Source of the DNA: Vitis vinifera | Taxonomy: Eukaryota > Streptophyta > Magnoliopsida > Vitales > Vitaceae | Assembly: GCF_030704535.1 (NCBI RefSeq) | Contig: NC_081823.1 | Coordinates: 838,501 to 902,500, forward strand | Direction: 5' to 3' | Length of the DNA stretch: 64,000 nt | In this document: positions 1 through 19,899 of the stretch, one piece after another | Numbering within the stretch: position 1 is the first letter of the stretch | Layout of the letters: each line of letters opens with the position of its first letter | Program-made: the position numbers and the translations under genes | The notes under the pieces: model-generated | What the model was told of the DNA's origin: nothing | The model's input: the letters and a program-made list of their open reading frames with translations, nothing else | Databases searched by the model: none

Positions 1-1740
1 TTAACTAAAAGTCTAGATTATTATAAAATAAGTATATAATTTTTTATAAAAAATTAAAGAAAAATCTTATATTATTATAATATATTACTATCTATTATCT
101 ATTAATATAATATTATAGGATAATATATTATTATATTATTATATATTCATTTATAAATATTATTTATTAATGGATATCAAATTTTTAACTAAATTATTTA
201 TCAATCACATAAATAACAAATCTTTATGGATGATTAATTTAGAAATGGAGATCATAATATTTTTTTATTTTACATATCTAGAAATATCAGAATAATTTGG
301 ATTTATATGATTTAAGAAAAATATATCACATATAATATAAATATAAAAATTAAGTTAATCACTTAATTATAAAAATATAAATTATTTAAAGAAATATAAA
401 AGATAATTTTATATTATTATAATATATTATGTATCAATATAATTGTGAAGCCGTATTGTTAAGATCAATCACCTTTTATTTGAAAATTTGATTTTTTTTT
501 TTTTTAATTTGTTTTCCCCTTTCCTTCTGCAAAAATTCTTCAGCCCCTCCTTTCTCTGTAGAACTTTTTCTTTTTTTCGTTTGCCTCTTAGTCACCCACC
601 CTCTCGAAATATATCTGCAGCAACGTATCCTACCCTCCCAGCCTTACCCTCTCCTTACTGTAATAACCATCTGTCAGGGCTCAGGAGAGAATATGTTGTC
701 TCCAATCCAAGTGGTCTCAAAAAAGATGTGAAAAAGGCCCAAAATGAGGTCAATAAAAATATAGTTGATTTATCTATTTATAAGTATTATTTATTAATTA
801 ATATCATATTTTAATTTTTTTTATTTTATATATTATTTTAATTAATTTTAAATTATTTAAAGTAAATAACTTACAATTAAATTATTATTTTTTAATAATA
901 TATATATATATATATATAACTCTTAAAATTAATTTAAATTACTTCATTAATAAAAAAAAAATCATTCATATTCTTTAAAAATGTTATCTCTTTCCATTCA
1001 AAGAGTTTCAGCTATAAGACTTATAAATTTTATTTTTTAAATAATTATTAATAATAAATAAATTTAAAATTTAAAATTCTTGTTAAAAAAGTAATTTTAT
1101 TGAAAATGATTAAAAGATATGGTAGCAATCATTATTAATTATTAAAATTTAATAACTCAAATTAATTTTTAAATATTAAATTATTAATATTTAAAAATTT
1201 TATCAATAGAATTACCATAATAAATTTGAATTTCGTAATAGTAATAAATGAAAGACTAAAAATAAAAATAAGTATAAATAAGAAATTCAGCTTTTTCAAA
1301 CATAATGAAAAAAAAAGTTATATACTCTTAAAAATATCTTTTCAAACATTAAATTATATTTTTCAGATTTCGTAGAATTATTATAATAATTTTAAGTTAA
1401 AAAAAGTTATTCAAATTAAATTTTAGGTTATTATGAAAAATAAAAATAAATTATAAAAAATAAAAAATAATTTATATGTGAGTTTTAATTTTTATCTAAC
1501 ATAAAAAACTAAATATTTTTAAAAAAATATTAAATTATTGATATTTTATGAGGGGTTATGGTAAATAAGAAAAATATAAAAGATACGGTTATAAAATTTA
1601 TATAAAAAAATAAAAACAGTCAACATCATTCACCCACAGAGCATTAGTTTCATAAAGTAACTAAAGCTACTTTAAAATCTCATTTTTGTTACGTGTCTGA
1701 GTTTCCATGCCATAAATTTCATGGGAATTCATCCTTAAAT
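1..1740. other. AT-rich intergenic leader of unit 1
   Basis: No gene is supported here. The sequence is strongly AT-rich with long A/T runs and a (TA)n tract near 899-918. Most of it aligns loosely to 20890-22180. One exception is 480-760, which is clearly richer in C and G and has a 108-codon open frame (488-814) but no homology I recognise and no counterpart in unit 2; it could be a small insertion or an old exon remnant. Confidence 0.6.
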
Positions 1741-1751
1741 TCATTTGAATT

Positions 1752-1758
1752 TATAAAA
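1752..1758 (+). promoter_or_regulatory. TATA box of RLK-1
   Basis: TATAAAA lies 169 bp before the start codon at 1921, and the same motif with the same surroundings lies at 22192-22198 before RLK-2. The conserved block between it and the ATG would form a leader of about 135 nt with pyrimidine-rich sequence. Assignment rests on motif, position and conservation only. Confidence 0.55.
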
Positions 1759-1920
1759 TAATAATTTAATGAAAAAGGAAAAGTAATGCGCAGCCATGAA
1801 CGGACCTTCGTGTGGTTGAACATTCAAAGCTTCTCCTCTTTAAAAACCTCCTTTAAACCCCTCTCTCCCACTCATTCAATTCGGTGTAAAGCGAACCAGC
1901 CATTGCTACAGAGCGAATCC

Positions 1921-12301
<10,381 letters not shown>

Positions 12302-12903
12302 TCAATGAAAAAATATGAGGCATACTAATAATACTTCCAAGTTGTTCTTGCTTGAAGTTTTCTAAAAACAATTTCGATTTGATTCTTGAGGAAGTAGAAA
12401 CAGAAATAAGTATATTTTGTTGTATGATATATTTTATGATTAGAATTGTATTTTAGAATTTCTTTTTTTATTAGAAGTAAGATACAACTCCAAATATGTT
12501 GCAGGAAGCAAATTCTATTTAGTTAACAATTTAAAAATATTAAAATTATTCCTGGTTTTTTATAAAAGGGCTCTTTAAAACACAGTTTGAAAGTCAATAT
12601 TTGAACTAATTGAGAGTAATACTTTTACACAAAATACTCTCTTGCTTATAAATTTTCTTGGAAATTATCTTAAAATTCAATTATATGCTTGACATTTGTA
12701 AAGCAATAATTTAATGAAGAAAAATAAAAAATAAATAAATAAGTATAAGCATGTACTTACAATTAATTGCTGTGGCCCAACTTCTCTTTATCATAAACCC
12801 CCACTTAAACCCCACTTCCTAACTCATTCCACTCCCACTTCCCACCTCATTCAACTCACTATGGAGTGAACCAGCCAATCAAGAATTGCTGCAGAGAGAA
12901 TTC
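12302..12903. other. Spacer between RLK-1 and psi-1
   Basis: Holds the RLK-1 3' untranslated region and the promoter and leader remnants of psi-1. It aligns with 32383-33016. No separate gene is seen. Confidence 0.6.
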
Positions 12904-14891
12904 ATGGAATCTTCGTCTCCTCTTCTCTTGTTGTTTCTGGGCATCTTTTGCTTTTCTGAGTTCATGTCCTGTGCTCAATTGCCCACGGAAGCTGAAGGTG
13001 CCAGAAGCTCTGTAATTCACTTTTCTTTTCATTTCTGCCGAAATGTAACTTGGGTTTTGTGTAGAATCTGGTTTTGTTAGGGAAATTTGAGGAAACGAAG
13101 AGTAAATTTGATGTTGGAATTTGGGTTTTCCAAACTCTTTGCTTTGATTTGTTTTCTTTCACAGCTTCAAGTTTATGGACTGTTATTCTTTTAATCTTGT
13201 CCACGTTCTGGAAATTCTTGAAGCAACAGAAAAGGAGGGGTGTCAGATTTTGTTTTCATTTCCTCTTCATTTCTTCTGTTTTCTCTACAACCAAACAGTG
13301 GGTTGCATTAGTCACTTCTGTGCTTAGTTATACTGACTTTAATCCATGAATATTGTTTACTTTCTCATTTGGGTGTCTGAATATTCATGCATCAAAATTG
13401 ATCTTCAGACACCCTTAGTTTGGTTTGAGTCCATTTTCTTGGAGGTTTCTGACGTAGCTATTATTTCCTGTTATATAATTACAATATTTGTATAAAATTA
13501 TGTGAATAAGTGCTCGGATTGAGTCTTGATGAAGAAAATCAGAAAACTCCTTAGGGTTCTTAGACAATCAAAGACATCCAAAGGCACTTGGAAGTTTTTG
13601 GTCAGTAAAAGAACTATAGCGTCATATATCAAAATTCCTTAGTTAAATATGAGAATTCAGTTTTGCCCTCTCACATTTTCCTTGAATAGTTTTGTTAAGT
13701 AACAACAACTTGATTTATATCGTTGCTGTCAATTCATAAATTAACACAGTATCAGAGCTTTGACTCTTGAAAGTGGGTCAAGGTGTTAAGTATTAGCTTA
13801 CTTAATATACATCATACATTGAAATATGATATTATTGATTGCCTCAAATATTTAAGTGTTTCATTTCTTCTTAGCAACTTTGAATGAGGGCAAGGGGTGG
13901 AATGTTTGTAGAATTGCAACAGTTAAGGGTCCTTTTCTCGTATGGGCAAGGGATAAGATCCCACAGACACAACCTCAGTGAATGTTATTTTCTAGACCAT
14001 TTTTGTATTATCTTTTGTATGAGATTTGGTTTATATGCATGATTCATTGCATGAAGGTCCTTTCCTGTGGATCAGTTAGGTTGGGTGGTTAGGGTTAATG
14101 GTTGGGCCAGATCGGTGGGTTATGGTATTTGGTTGACTGGTTCCTTGGATGACATTGCATTGTAAAACCAACTGATGTTGAAATGTCAAAGGTAAGAAAA
14201 AGAATTAATTAGTGATATGGATAGTTCTTGACCTTATGATTATAAAATAATCTATAATGTAGATTATTAAATTTTCAATATACAAAATTTAGATTAAATA
14301 GCCCTCTAAGACAAGGCAATGCAATGCATGTGAAATGATTCATGTTTTGGAATAAAAATACATACATTTTGAGGCAAACCAGGGTTCAAAGCAAGTCTTT
14401 ACTCACTAGCTTTCAGTCCCTCACTTCTACTGATGAGTCTTGCAGCAAAGTCCATGCCTTACTCACATAGTGTGATCAGTTCAGAGAAGAGGTCATATAC
14501 AAGTCAATCTACTATGGACTAAATTATTGGTTTTTTTGTAGAGGACTAGTTTTTCGCTTCATCATATGTTACATATTTTTGTCGGAAACAATATGGTTAA
14601 ACTAAATGGATAAAATTCTTGCAGTTGTTCGAAGTAACCTGCCATTTATAACGACCTTCAAGTTCAATGCAAAATGTCTATCAAGTCTTCTGTCCTGGTG
14701 ATGGGCCCCTCATCCAAGAGAATCAGATCATCCCTTTTCCTTGATTTTGTTGTCCATCTAACGCAAAAATTAGACATTGTCGAGTTTCTGAGGCAAGTTC
14801 ATGGATATACAAAAAATTTTAACTCGCAGACATTGTTGATTTGCTCTTCTTGTGCCTCTTTCTAATGATGATTTTGTGCACATTGCTTGTT

Positions 14892-14896
14892 AGTAT
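14892..14896. repeat. Left target-site duplication (AGTAT) of the copia element
   Basis: AGTAT directly abuts the TG of the left LTR and is repeated at 19397-19401 after the CA of the right LTR. The uninterrupted site survives in psi-2, where TTAGTATATAC is followed by the same flanking sequence. Confidence 0.95.
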
Positions 14897-15239
14897 TGAA
14901 GAATTTGAAGAAAAATATGAAGGAATTTTTTTATTTTATTCTGTGATACGTTCCTTTACAATGAATGAAAGCATAAATAAATAGCCTACGGATATGAGAC
15001 AATTCCGGAATGGAATTTCCCTTACATGGAAAGTGAATAAACTCTTACATGGGAATTAAATAAACTACTCTTACATGGAAAGTAAATAAACTACTCTTAC
15101 ATGGAAAGTGAATAAACTACTCTTACATGGAAAGTGAATAAAGTACCTTGCTAGAATTACTCCTAAATCAATTATAATAAAGGCAGTACATTACACTAAT
15201 TAGGGAAGTAAACAGAGGATGCTGGCTTGATTTCCAACA
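14897..15239 (-). repeat. 3' LTR of the copia element (343 bp)
   Basis: On the minus strand it begins TGTTGGAAAT and ends in CA. It contains about three tandem imperfect copies of a ~24-bp unit with the core TTACATGGAAAGT; such arrays are known as enhancer repeats in tobacco Tnt1/Tto1 elements, so a promoter role is inferred. It has one more TACAT than the other LTR. Confidence 0.96.
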
Positions 15240-15250
15240 CTCCCCCTCAA
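15240..15250 (-). other. Polypurine tract of the copia element
   Basis: On the minus strand TTGAGGGGGAG directly precedes the 3' LTR. The polyprotein stop codon TGA lies inside it, so gene end and plus-strand primer overlap. Confidence 0.9.
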
Positions 15251-18200
15251 GCCGCGTTGTAGATGTTGATCATTCCAAGTTTTTCTGTCAGATCTTCGAA
15301 GTTAACTCGAGCAAGAGCTTTTGTGAGAATGTCAGCCGTTTGACAGTTTGTCGGAGTGTAGCTGACTTTGAAAACTCCTTCTTCAATCTTTTCCTTGATA
15401 AAGTGTCGATCTATCTCCACGTGCTTAGTTCGATCATGATGAACCGGATTCTTAGCGATACTGATGGCAGCTTGATTGTCGCAGTATAACACCATGGGAT
15501 GCTTCAATGGAACCCGTAATTCTTCTAACAGCCTGTTCAACCAGATTCCCTCGCAGATACCTTGTGCCATAGCACGAAATTCTGCCTCAGCACTGCTACG
15601 GGCTACCACTGACTGTTTCTTGCTTCGCCATGTAACCAAGTTCCCCCAGACAAATGAACAATAGCCTGAAGTTGATCTCCGATCAGTCACTGAACCTGCC
15701 CAATCTGCATCTGAAAAAATTTCAATCTCTTTCTTTGTTGTTCTTTGAAAGAAGAGACCCTTTCCCGGTGTCATCTTGAGGTATCTCAATATTCTGATCA
15801 CAGCAGTCATGTGTTTTTCGGTTGGATTATTCATGAATTGACTTACCACACTAACGGAGAAGCCGATGTCTGGCCTTGTATGAGAAAGATAGATGAGTTT
15901 CCCCACAAGACGTTGATATCTTCCTTTATCAACTGGCGCACTTCCATCACTTTCTTCCAGTTTGACAGTTGTATCCATAGGTGTTTCTGCCAGCTTGCAT
16001 CCTAGCATTCCTGTTTCATTCAATAAGTCCAGAACGTATTTGCGTTGTGAGACTGCTATACCTTTCTTTGACCTAGCAATCTCCATTCCGAGAAAGTACT
16101 TGAGGTTTCCAAGATCCTTGATCTCAAATTCCTTTGTCAGTAATTTTTTAAGTAAGTCAATTTTCTCTTCATGATCACCTGTCAAAATTATGTCGTCCAC
16201 ATATACAATGATAATTGCTAGTTTCCCTTCTGGGAAGTGTTTCACAAATAATGTGTGATCGGATTGACATTGAACGAATCTGTACCCTTTCACTACCTTA
16301 GTGAACCGTTCAAACCAGGCCCTGGGAGATTGTTTGAGACCATACAAGGATTTTCGGAGTCTGCAAACCTTGTTGAAATTTGATGGCGTCTCAAGTCCAG
16401 TAGGAATGTCCATGTAAACTTCTTCCTCTAAGTCACCATTGAGGAATGCATTCTTCACATCAAGTTGGTGAAGCGACCAATCGAGATTAGCTGCCAAGGA
16501 TAAAAGTACACGAACAGTATTGAGCTTGGCAACTGGAGCAAAAGTTTCTTGATAGTCAATGCCATAGGATTGGGTGAATCCTTTGGCGACCAACCGAGCC
16601 TTATACCTGTCCACATTACCATCTGCCTTGTACTTTACTGTGAAAATCCACTTACACCCAACTGGTTTCTTACATCTTGGGAGGTCAGTAATTTCCCACG
16701 TACCATTCTTTTCCAGTGCCCGAACTTCCTCATCGACTGTCGCCTTCCACTTAGGATACTTGAAAGCTTCTTGAATATTCTGAGGAACTTGTATCTCTGT
16801 GATGCTAGAAGTGAATGCACGAAACGTAGGTGATAGCTTATCATAAGAAATAAAATTTCCAATGGGATGCTGAGTGCATGATCTAACTCCTTTCCTCCAA
16901 GCTATGGGCATATTAAGAATATCATTTTCTAACTCGGAATCAACAGTACCATTAGGAGCGTTGTTACCTGGAAGTTTGCTTGGATTAGGACCCGGTTCTG
17001 CCTCATGGGTTTGTTGAGAAAGTGCTCTTTCCTCTATTTCCTCTTGGATGTGCTTCTTATCCCACAAGTCAACAATGGACTCGGGTTGATTAAATGACTC
17101 TGGAGGAATGTGATTTTCAGTGGTGATGGGTGACTCACTGAATGACTCAAGATCCCAAAATTGATATTCTTGAGTTGAATTCTCCCCCTGAATATCGTTT
17201 TTGGGATAGTAAGGCTGGGTTTCAAAAAAGGTGACATCCATTGAATTGTAGAATTTTCTTGTGACCGGAGAGTAACACTTATACCCTTTTTGATTTGAAG
17301 AATACCCAAGAAAGATGCACTTGAGTGACCTAGGATCAAGTTTACTTCTATGTTGTTGATTGATATGAACAAAGACAGAGCACCCGAAAATTTTGGGTGG
17401 GACGGTGGAGATGAGACGAGTAGTCGGAAAGGATTTTAGGAGTGTTTGACAAGGTGTTTGGAATTTTAGTACCCTAGACGGCATCCTATTGATGAAGTAG
17501 GCTGCCGTAAGGACAGCTTGCCCCCAGAATAATTTTGGAACATTCATGGAGAACATTAGTGATCTAGCCACCTCTAACAAATGCCTATTTTTCCTTTCAG
17601 CGATTCCGTTTTGTTGTGGGGTATCAACACTTGAACTTAAGTGAACTATCCCTTCTTGTGCTAGAAATTCTCCTAGAATGGAGTTGAAATAATCCCTAGC
17701 ATTATCAAACTTTAGAATTTGTATTTTTGACTGGAATTGGGTCTGAATCATATTTTTAAAATTTTTGAAAATTTGACTCGTTTCAGATTTTTCTTTCATG
17801 AGGAATACCCAAGTTAATCTAGTGTGATCATCTATGAATGAGACAAACCACCTAGTACCAGTTACATTTTTTATTCTTGACGGACCCCAGATATCGCTAT
17901 GAATCATTGAGAATGGACTAGACTCTTTATAGGGTTGAATGGGAAAATGAGACCGGACTTGCTTTGATAATTGACAGATTTCACACTCAAAGGATTGTGG
18001 ATTTTTATTAAATAATGAAGGAAATAAATGCTTGAGATACATAACATTTGGATGACCTAAGCGATAGTGCCACAACCTAATTGCACTATCGTTATTTTGA
18101 CATGAAACCGAAAAAGAATTACTACCAACTGTCATTTGAGGTTGTTCTTGTGGATCGTGGCGCTCCTTAAGGATGTAGAGTCCAGAGCATTCCTCAGCAT

Positions 18201-19002
18201 TGCCAATCGTCTTCCCCGAATCCAAATCCTGAAATTCACAGTGAGTGGAGGAAAAATTAGTAATACACCTCTTTTCCTTAGTGAGTTTACTAATTGACAA
18301 TAGATTACAGTCCAAGTTAGGAACAAGGAGAACAGAGTTGAGAGTAAGATCCCTTGATAGCACAACTGAACCTGTTCCGGCAACCTTTGATAGTGAACCA
18401 TCTGCTATTCGGACTGTTAAATTATTTGGACATGAGCTATATGTATCAAAAATTGTCGCATCTCCCGTCATATGATCAGATGCTCCTGAGTCCACTATCC
18501 AAGGTTTTTTACGTTTCTTACCAGCAGTGAAGGCACTCAAAAAATTACCTTTGTGAGCCAAGGTTCCGGAACTAATGACCTGGTTGGAAGATGAGCCAGT
18601 TTGTGACTGTACTGACAAAAGAGGAGACAGTAGTTTCTGAAGCATCTCCATTTGCTCCTTATTAAAAGGGCTAGCTTCAGGTTGTGGCGATTGTTCATCG
18701 GTAGCCACATGATTGCCTCGTCCTTCTTTCTCAAGTGGTTGACGTGGCTTCCAATCTACTGGCTTTCCATGAATCTTCCAGCAAGTTTCTCTTGAGTGTC
18801 CCGGCTTTCTGCAATGATCACACCAAGGTCTACCTCCTTTAATTTTTTGACGGTTTTCAAAAGGAGCGAATTGAGTATTAAGAGCCGAGCTTTCTGCCAT
18901 ATTCAGTTGTTGATGGGATCCCATCATGAGATTTTTCCGACTTTCTTCGCGACGGACTTTAGAGAATGCCTCTCTGAGGCTAGGTAAGGGTTTTACTCCC
19001 AT
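15247..19002 (-). CDS. Copia Gag(partial)-Pol polyprotein
   Basis: 1251 aa in one uninterrupted frame. It begins in the late part of gag (PLPSLREAF), followed by a CX2CX4HX4C zinc knuckle (C61, C64, H69, C74), aspartic protease DSGA (D171), GAG-pre-integrase LWHYRLGHP, integrase with HSD, DNARDY and NGIAERKN, reverse transcriptase with YVDD, and RNase H from about residue 1090 (SDADWAG, ARSSAEAE, DNQAAI). Full-length relatives carry some 200 or more extra residues of gag (DUF4219/UBN2) before this point. Upstream is a short frame, ATGGAAGAATC, that stops after six codons and looks like the original gag start joined to the deletion. The enzymes look intact; capsid function is probably lost, so movement would need gag from a related copy. 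Confidence 0.95.
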   Translation of the reverse strand: MGVKPLPSLREAFSKVRREESRKNLMMGSHQQLNMAESSALNTQFAPFENRQKIKGGRPWCDHCRKPGHSRETCWKIHGKPVDWKPRQPLEKEGRGNHVATDEQSPQPEASPFNKEQMEMLQKLLSPLLSVQSQTGSSSNQVISSGTLAHKGNFLSAFTAGKKRKKPWIVDSGASDHMTGDATIFDTYSSCPNNLTVRIADGSLSKVAGTGSVVLSRDLTLNSVLLVPNLDCNLLSISKLTKEKRCITNFSSTHCEFQDLDSGKTIGNAEECSGLYILKERHDPQEQPQMTVGSNSFSVSCQNNDSAIRLWHYRLGHPNVMYLKHLFPSLFNKNPQSFECEICQLSKQVRSHFPIQPYKESSPFSMIHSDIWGPSRIKNVTGTRWFVSFIDDHTRLTWVFLMKEKSETSQIFKNFKNMIQTQFQSKIQILKFDNARDYFNSILGEFLAQEGIVHLSSSVDTPQQNGIAERKNRHLLEVARSLMFSMNVPKLFWGQAVLTAAYFINRMPSRVLKFQTPCQTLLKSFPTTRLISTVPPKIFGCSVFVHINQQHRSKLDPRSLKCIFLGYSSNQKGYKCYSPVTRKFYNSMDVTFFETQPYYPKNDIQGENSTQEYQFWDLESFSESPITTENHIPPESFNQPESIVDLWDKKHIQEEIEERALSQQTHEAEPGPNPSKLPGNNAPNGTVDSELENDILNMPIAWRKGVRSCTQHPIGNFISYDKLSPTFRAFTSSITEIQVPQNIQEAFKYPKWKATVDEEVRALEKNGTWEITDLPRCKKPVGCKWIFTVKYKADGNVDRYKARLVAKGFTQSYGIDYQETFAPVAKLNTVRVLLSLAANLDWSLHQLDVKNAFLNGDLEEEVYMDIPTGLETPSNFNKVCRLRKSLYGLKQSPRAWFERFTKVVKGYRFVQCQSDHTLFVKHFPEGKLAIIIVYVDDIILTGDHEEKIDLLKKLLTKEFEIKDLGNLKYFLGMEIARSKKGIAVSQRKYVLDLLNETGMLGCKLAETPMDTTVKLEESDGSAPVDKGRYQRLVGKLIYLSHTRPDIGFSVSVVSQFMNNPTEKHMTAVIRILRYLKMTPGKGLFFQRTTKKEIEIFSDADWAGSVTDRRSTSGYCSFVWGNLVTWRSKKQSVVARSSAEAEFRAMAQGICEGIWLNRLLEELRVPLKHPMVLYCDNQAAISIAKNPVHHDRTKHVEIDRHFIKEKIEEGVFKVSYTPTNCQTADILTKALARVNFEDLTEKLGMINIYNAA

Positions 19003-19046
19003 GATTCTTCCATTAAAGATGAAGACGATGAGACAGGATTAAACCT

Positions 19047-19058
19047 GCTCTGATACCA
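19047..19058 (-). other. Primer-binding site for initiator Met-tRNA
   Basis: TGGTATCAGAGC on the minus strand, directly after the 5' LTR; this is the usual plant copia match to the 3' end of tRNA-iMet. Confidence 0.93.
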
Positions 19059-19396
19059 TGAAGAATTTGAAGAAAAATATGAAGGAATTTTTTTATTTTA
19101 TTCTGTGATACGTTCCTTTACAATGAATGAAAGCATAAATAAATAGCCTACGGATATGAGACAATTCCGGAATGGAATTTCCCTTACATGGAAAGTGAAT
19201 AAACTCTTACATGGGAATTAAATAAACTACTCTGGAAAGTAAATAAACTACTCTTACATGGAAAGTGAATAAACTACTCTTACATGGAAAGTGAATAAAG
19301 TACCTTGCTAGAATTACTCCTAAATCAATTATAATAAAGGCAGTACATTACACTAATTAGGGAAGTAAACAGAGGATGCTGGCTTGATTTCCAACA
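19059..19396 (-). repeat. 5' LTR of the copia element (338 bp)
   Basis: Same sequence as 14897-15239 apart from one missing TACAT (CTCTGGAAAG against CTCTTACATGGAAAG). I compared them base by base by eye and saw no substitution. Confidence 0.96.
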
Positions 19397-19401
19397 AGTA
19401 T
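19397..19401. repeat. Right target-site duplication (AGTAT) of the copia element
   Basis: Pairs with 14892-14896. Confidence 0.95.
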
Positions 19402-19899
19402 ATCACAAGACTCAACATTCAGGTGCTGATTTTTCTTCAGAGGATACATGACTCCTGAATACTCGAAGAGGGGTTGCTTAACTGAGGAACAGCAACACCA
19501 GTTGCTGGCCAAAGCAGGAGTTTGATTGTCTTCTCCATGGGGATATCTTTTGGCTTCCTGCACGTCCTTTCTGGACAGTCTTTTCCTCTATATCTTCAAG
19601 TTTCATTATCAATGTCCTCTGTAATTAGCATGCTCAAAGGCAAATCTGCGGTCCAAGCAACGAGCATCAAGCATGATACAATCAACCCAGATATGAGATT
19701 CGAAGCCTTTGAGAAGCTCTCAATGGACAGCAAGCTTCATGTCTCAATATTCTTTCAGGCCAGTTAGGTCCAAGGCAGCATATCAGTTGATGAGCCAAGG
19801 ATGGATTCCTCGGTTGCCTTCAATAGCAGAGAAGACTCGAGGATTCTTCATCAAGCAAGCTTCTTACCAGGTCTGGAACATGGAAGGTTGAGTCTACCC

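Larger units (their letters stand above)
14897..19396 (-). mobile_element. Young Ty1/copia LTR retrotransposon, gag-truncated
   Basis: 4.5-kb element read on the minus strand: 5' LTR 19059-19396, primer site 19047-19058, polyprotein 19002-15247, polypurine tract 15240-15250, 3' LTR 14897-15239, with 5-bp AGTAT duplications. Domain order protease-integrase-reverse transcriptase-RNase H places it in Ty1/copia. The two LTRs match except for a 5-bp indel, so insertion is very recent and later than the segmental duplication (the unit-2 site is empty). Only about 44 bp separate the primer site from the polyprotein start, because the gag N-terminal part is deleted. Confidence 0.97.
12904..19890 (+). 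pseudogene. psi-1: broken LRR-malectin receptor kinase, split by a copia element
   Basis: Exon 1 is preserved (12904-12997: start codon, signal peptide and a GT donor), but almost everything else is gone. After the intron-1 remnant, sequence jumps at about 14672 to the intron just before exon 23. Traces of exon 23 (19439-19500, the MAPEYA region now with Thr for Ala and then out of frame) and of exon 24 (19610-19800) follow, with internal stops. No LRR, malectin, membrane or kinase core exons remain. The copia element at 14897-19396 lies in the residual intron. A short secreted-like peptide could still be made from exon 1, but nothing suggests function. Confidence 0.9.

Noticed and set aside
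1786-1920. Upstream in-frame ATG that would lengthen RLK-1 by 45 residues
   Set aside because: It would bury the signal peptide behind a basic, non-hydrophobic leader, and the equivalent frame is not kept in RLK-2. The ATG at 1921 opens a normal signal peptide.
15247-19002. Plus-strand open frames inside the copia polyprotein (for example 16549-16833)
   Set aside because: Shadows of the minus-strand coding region; no domains or start context.
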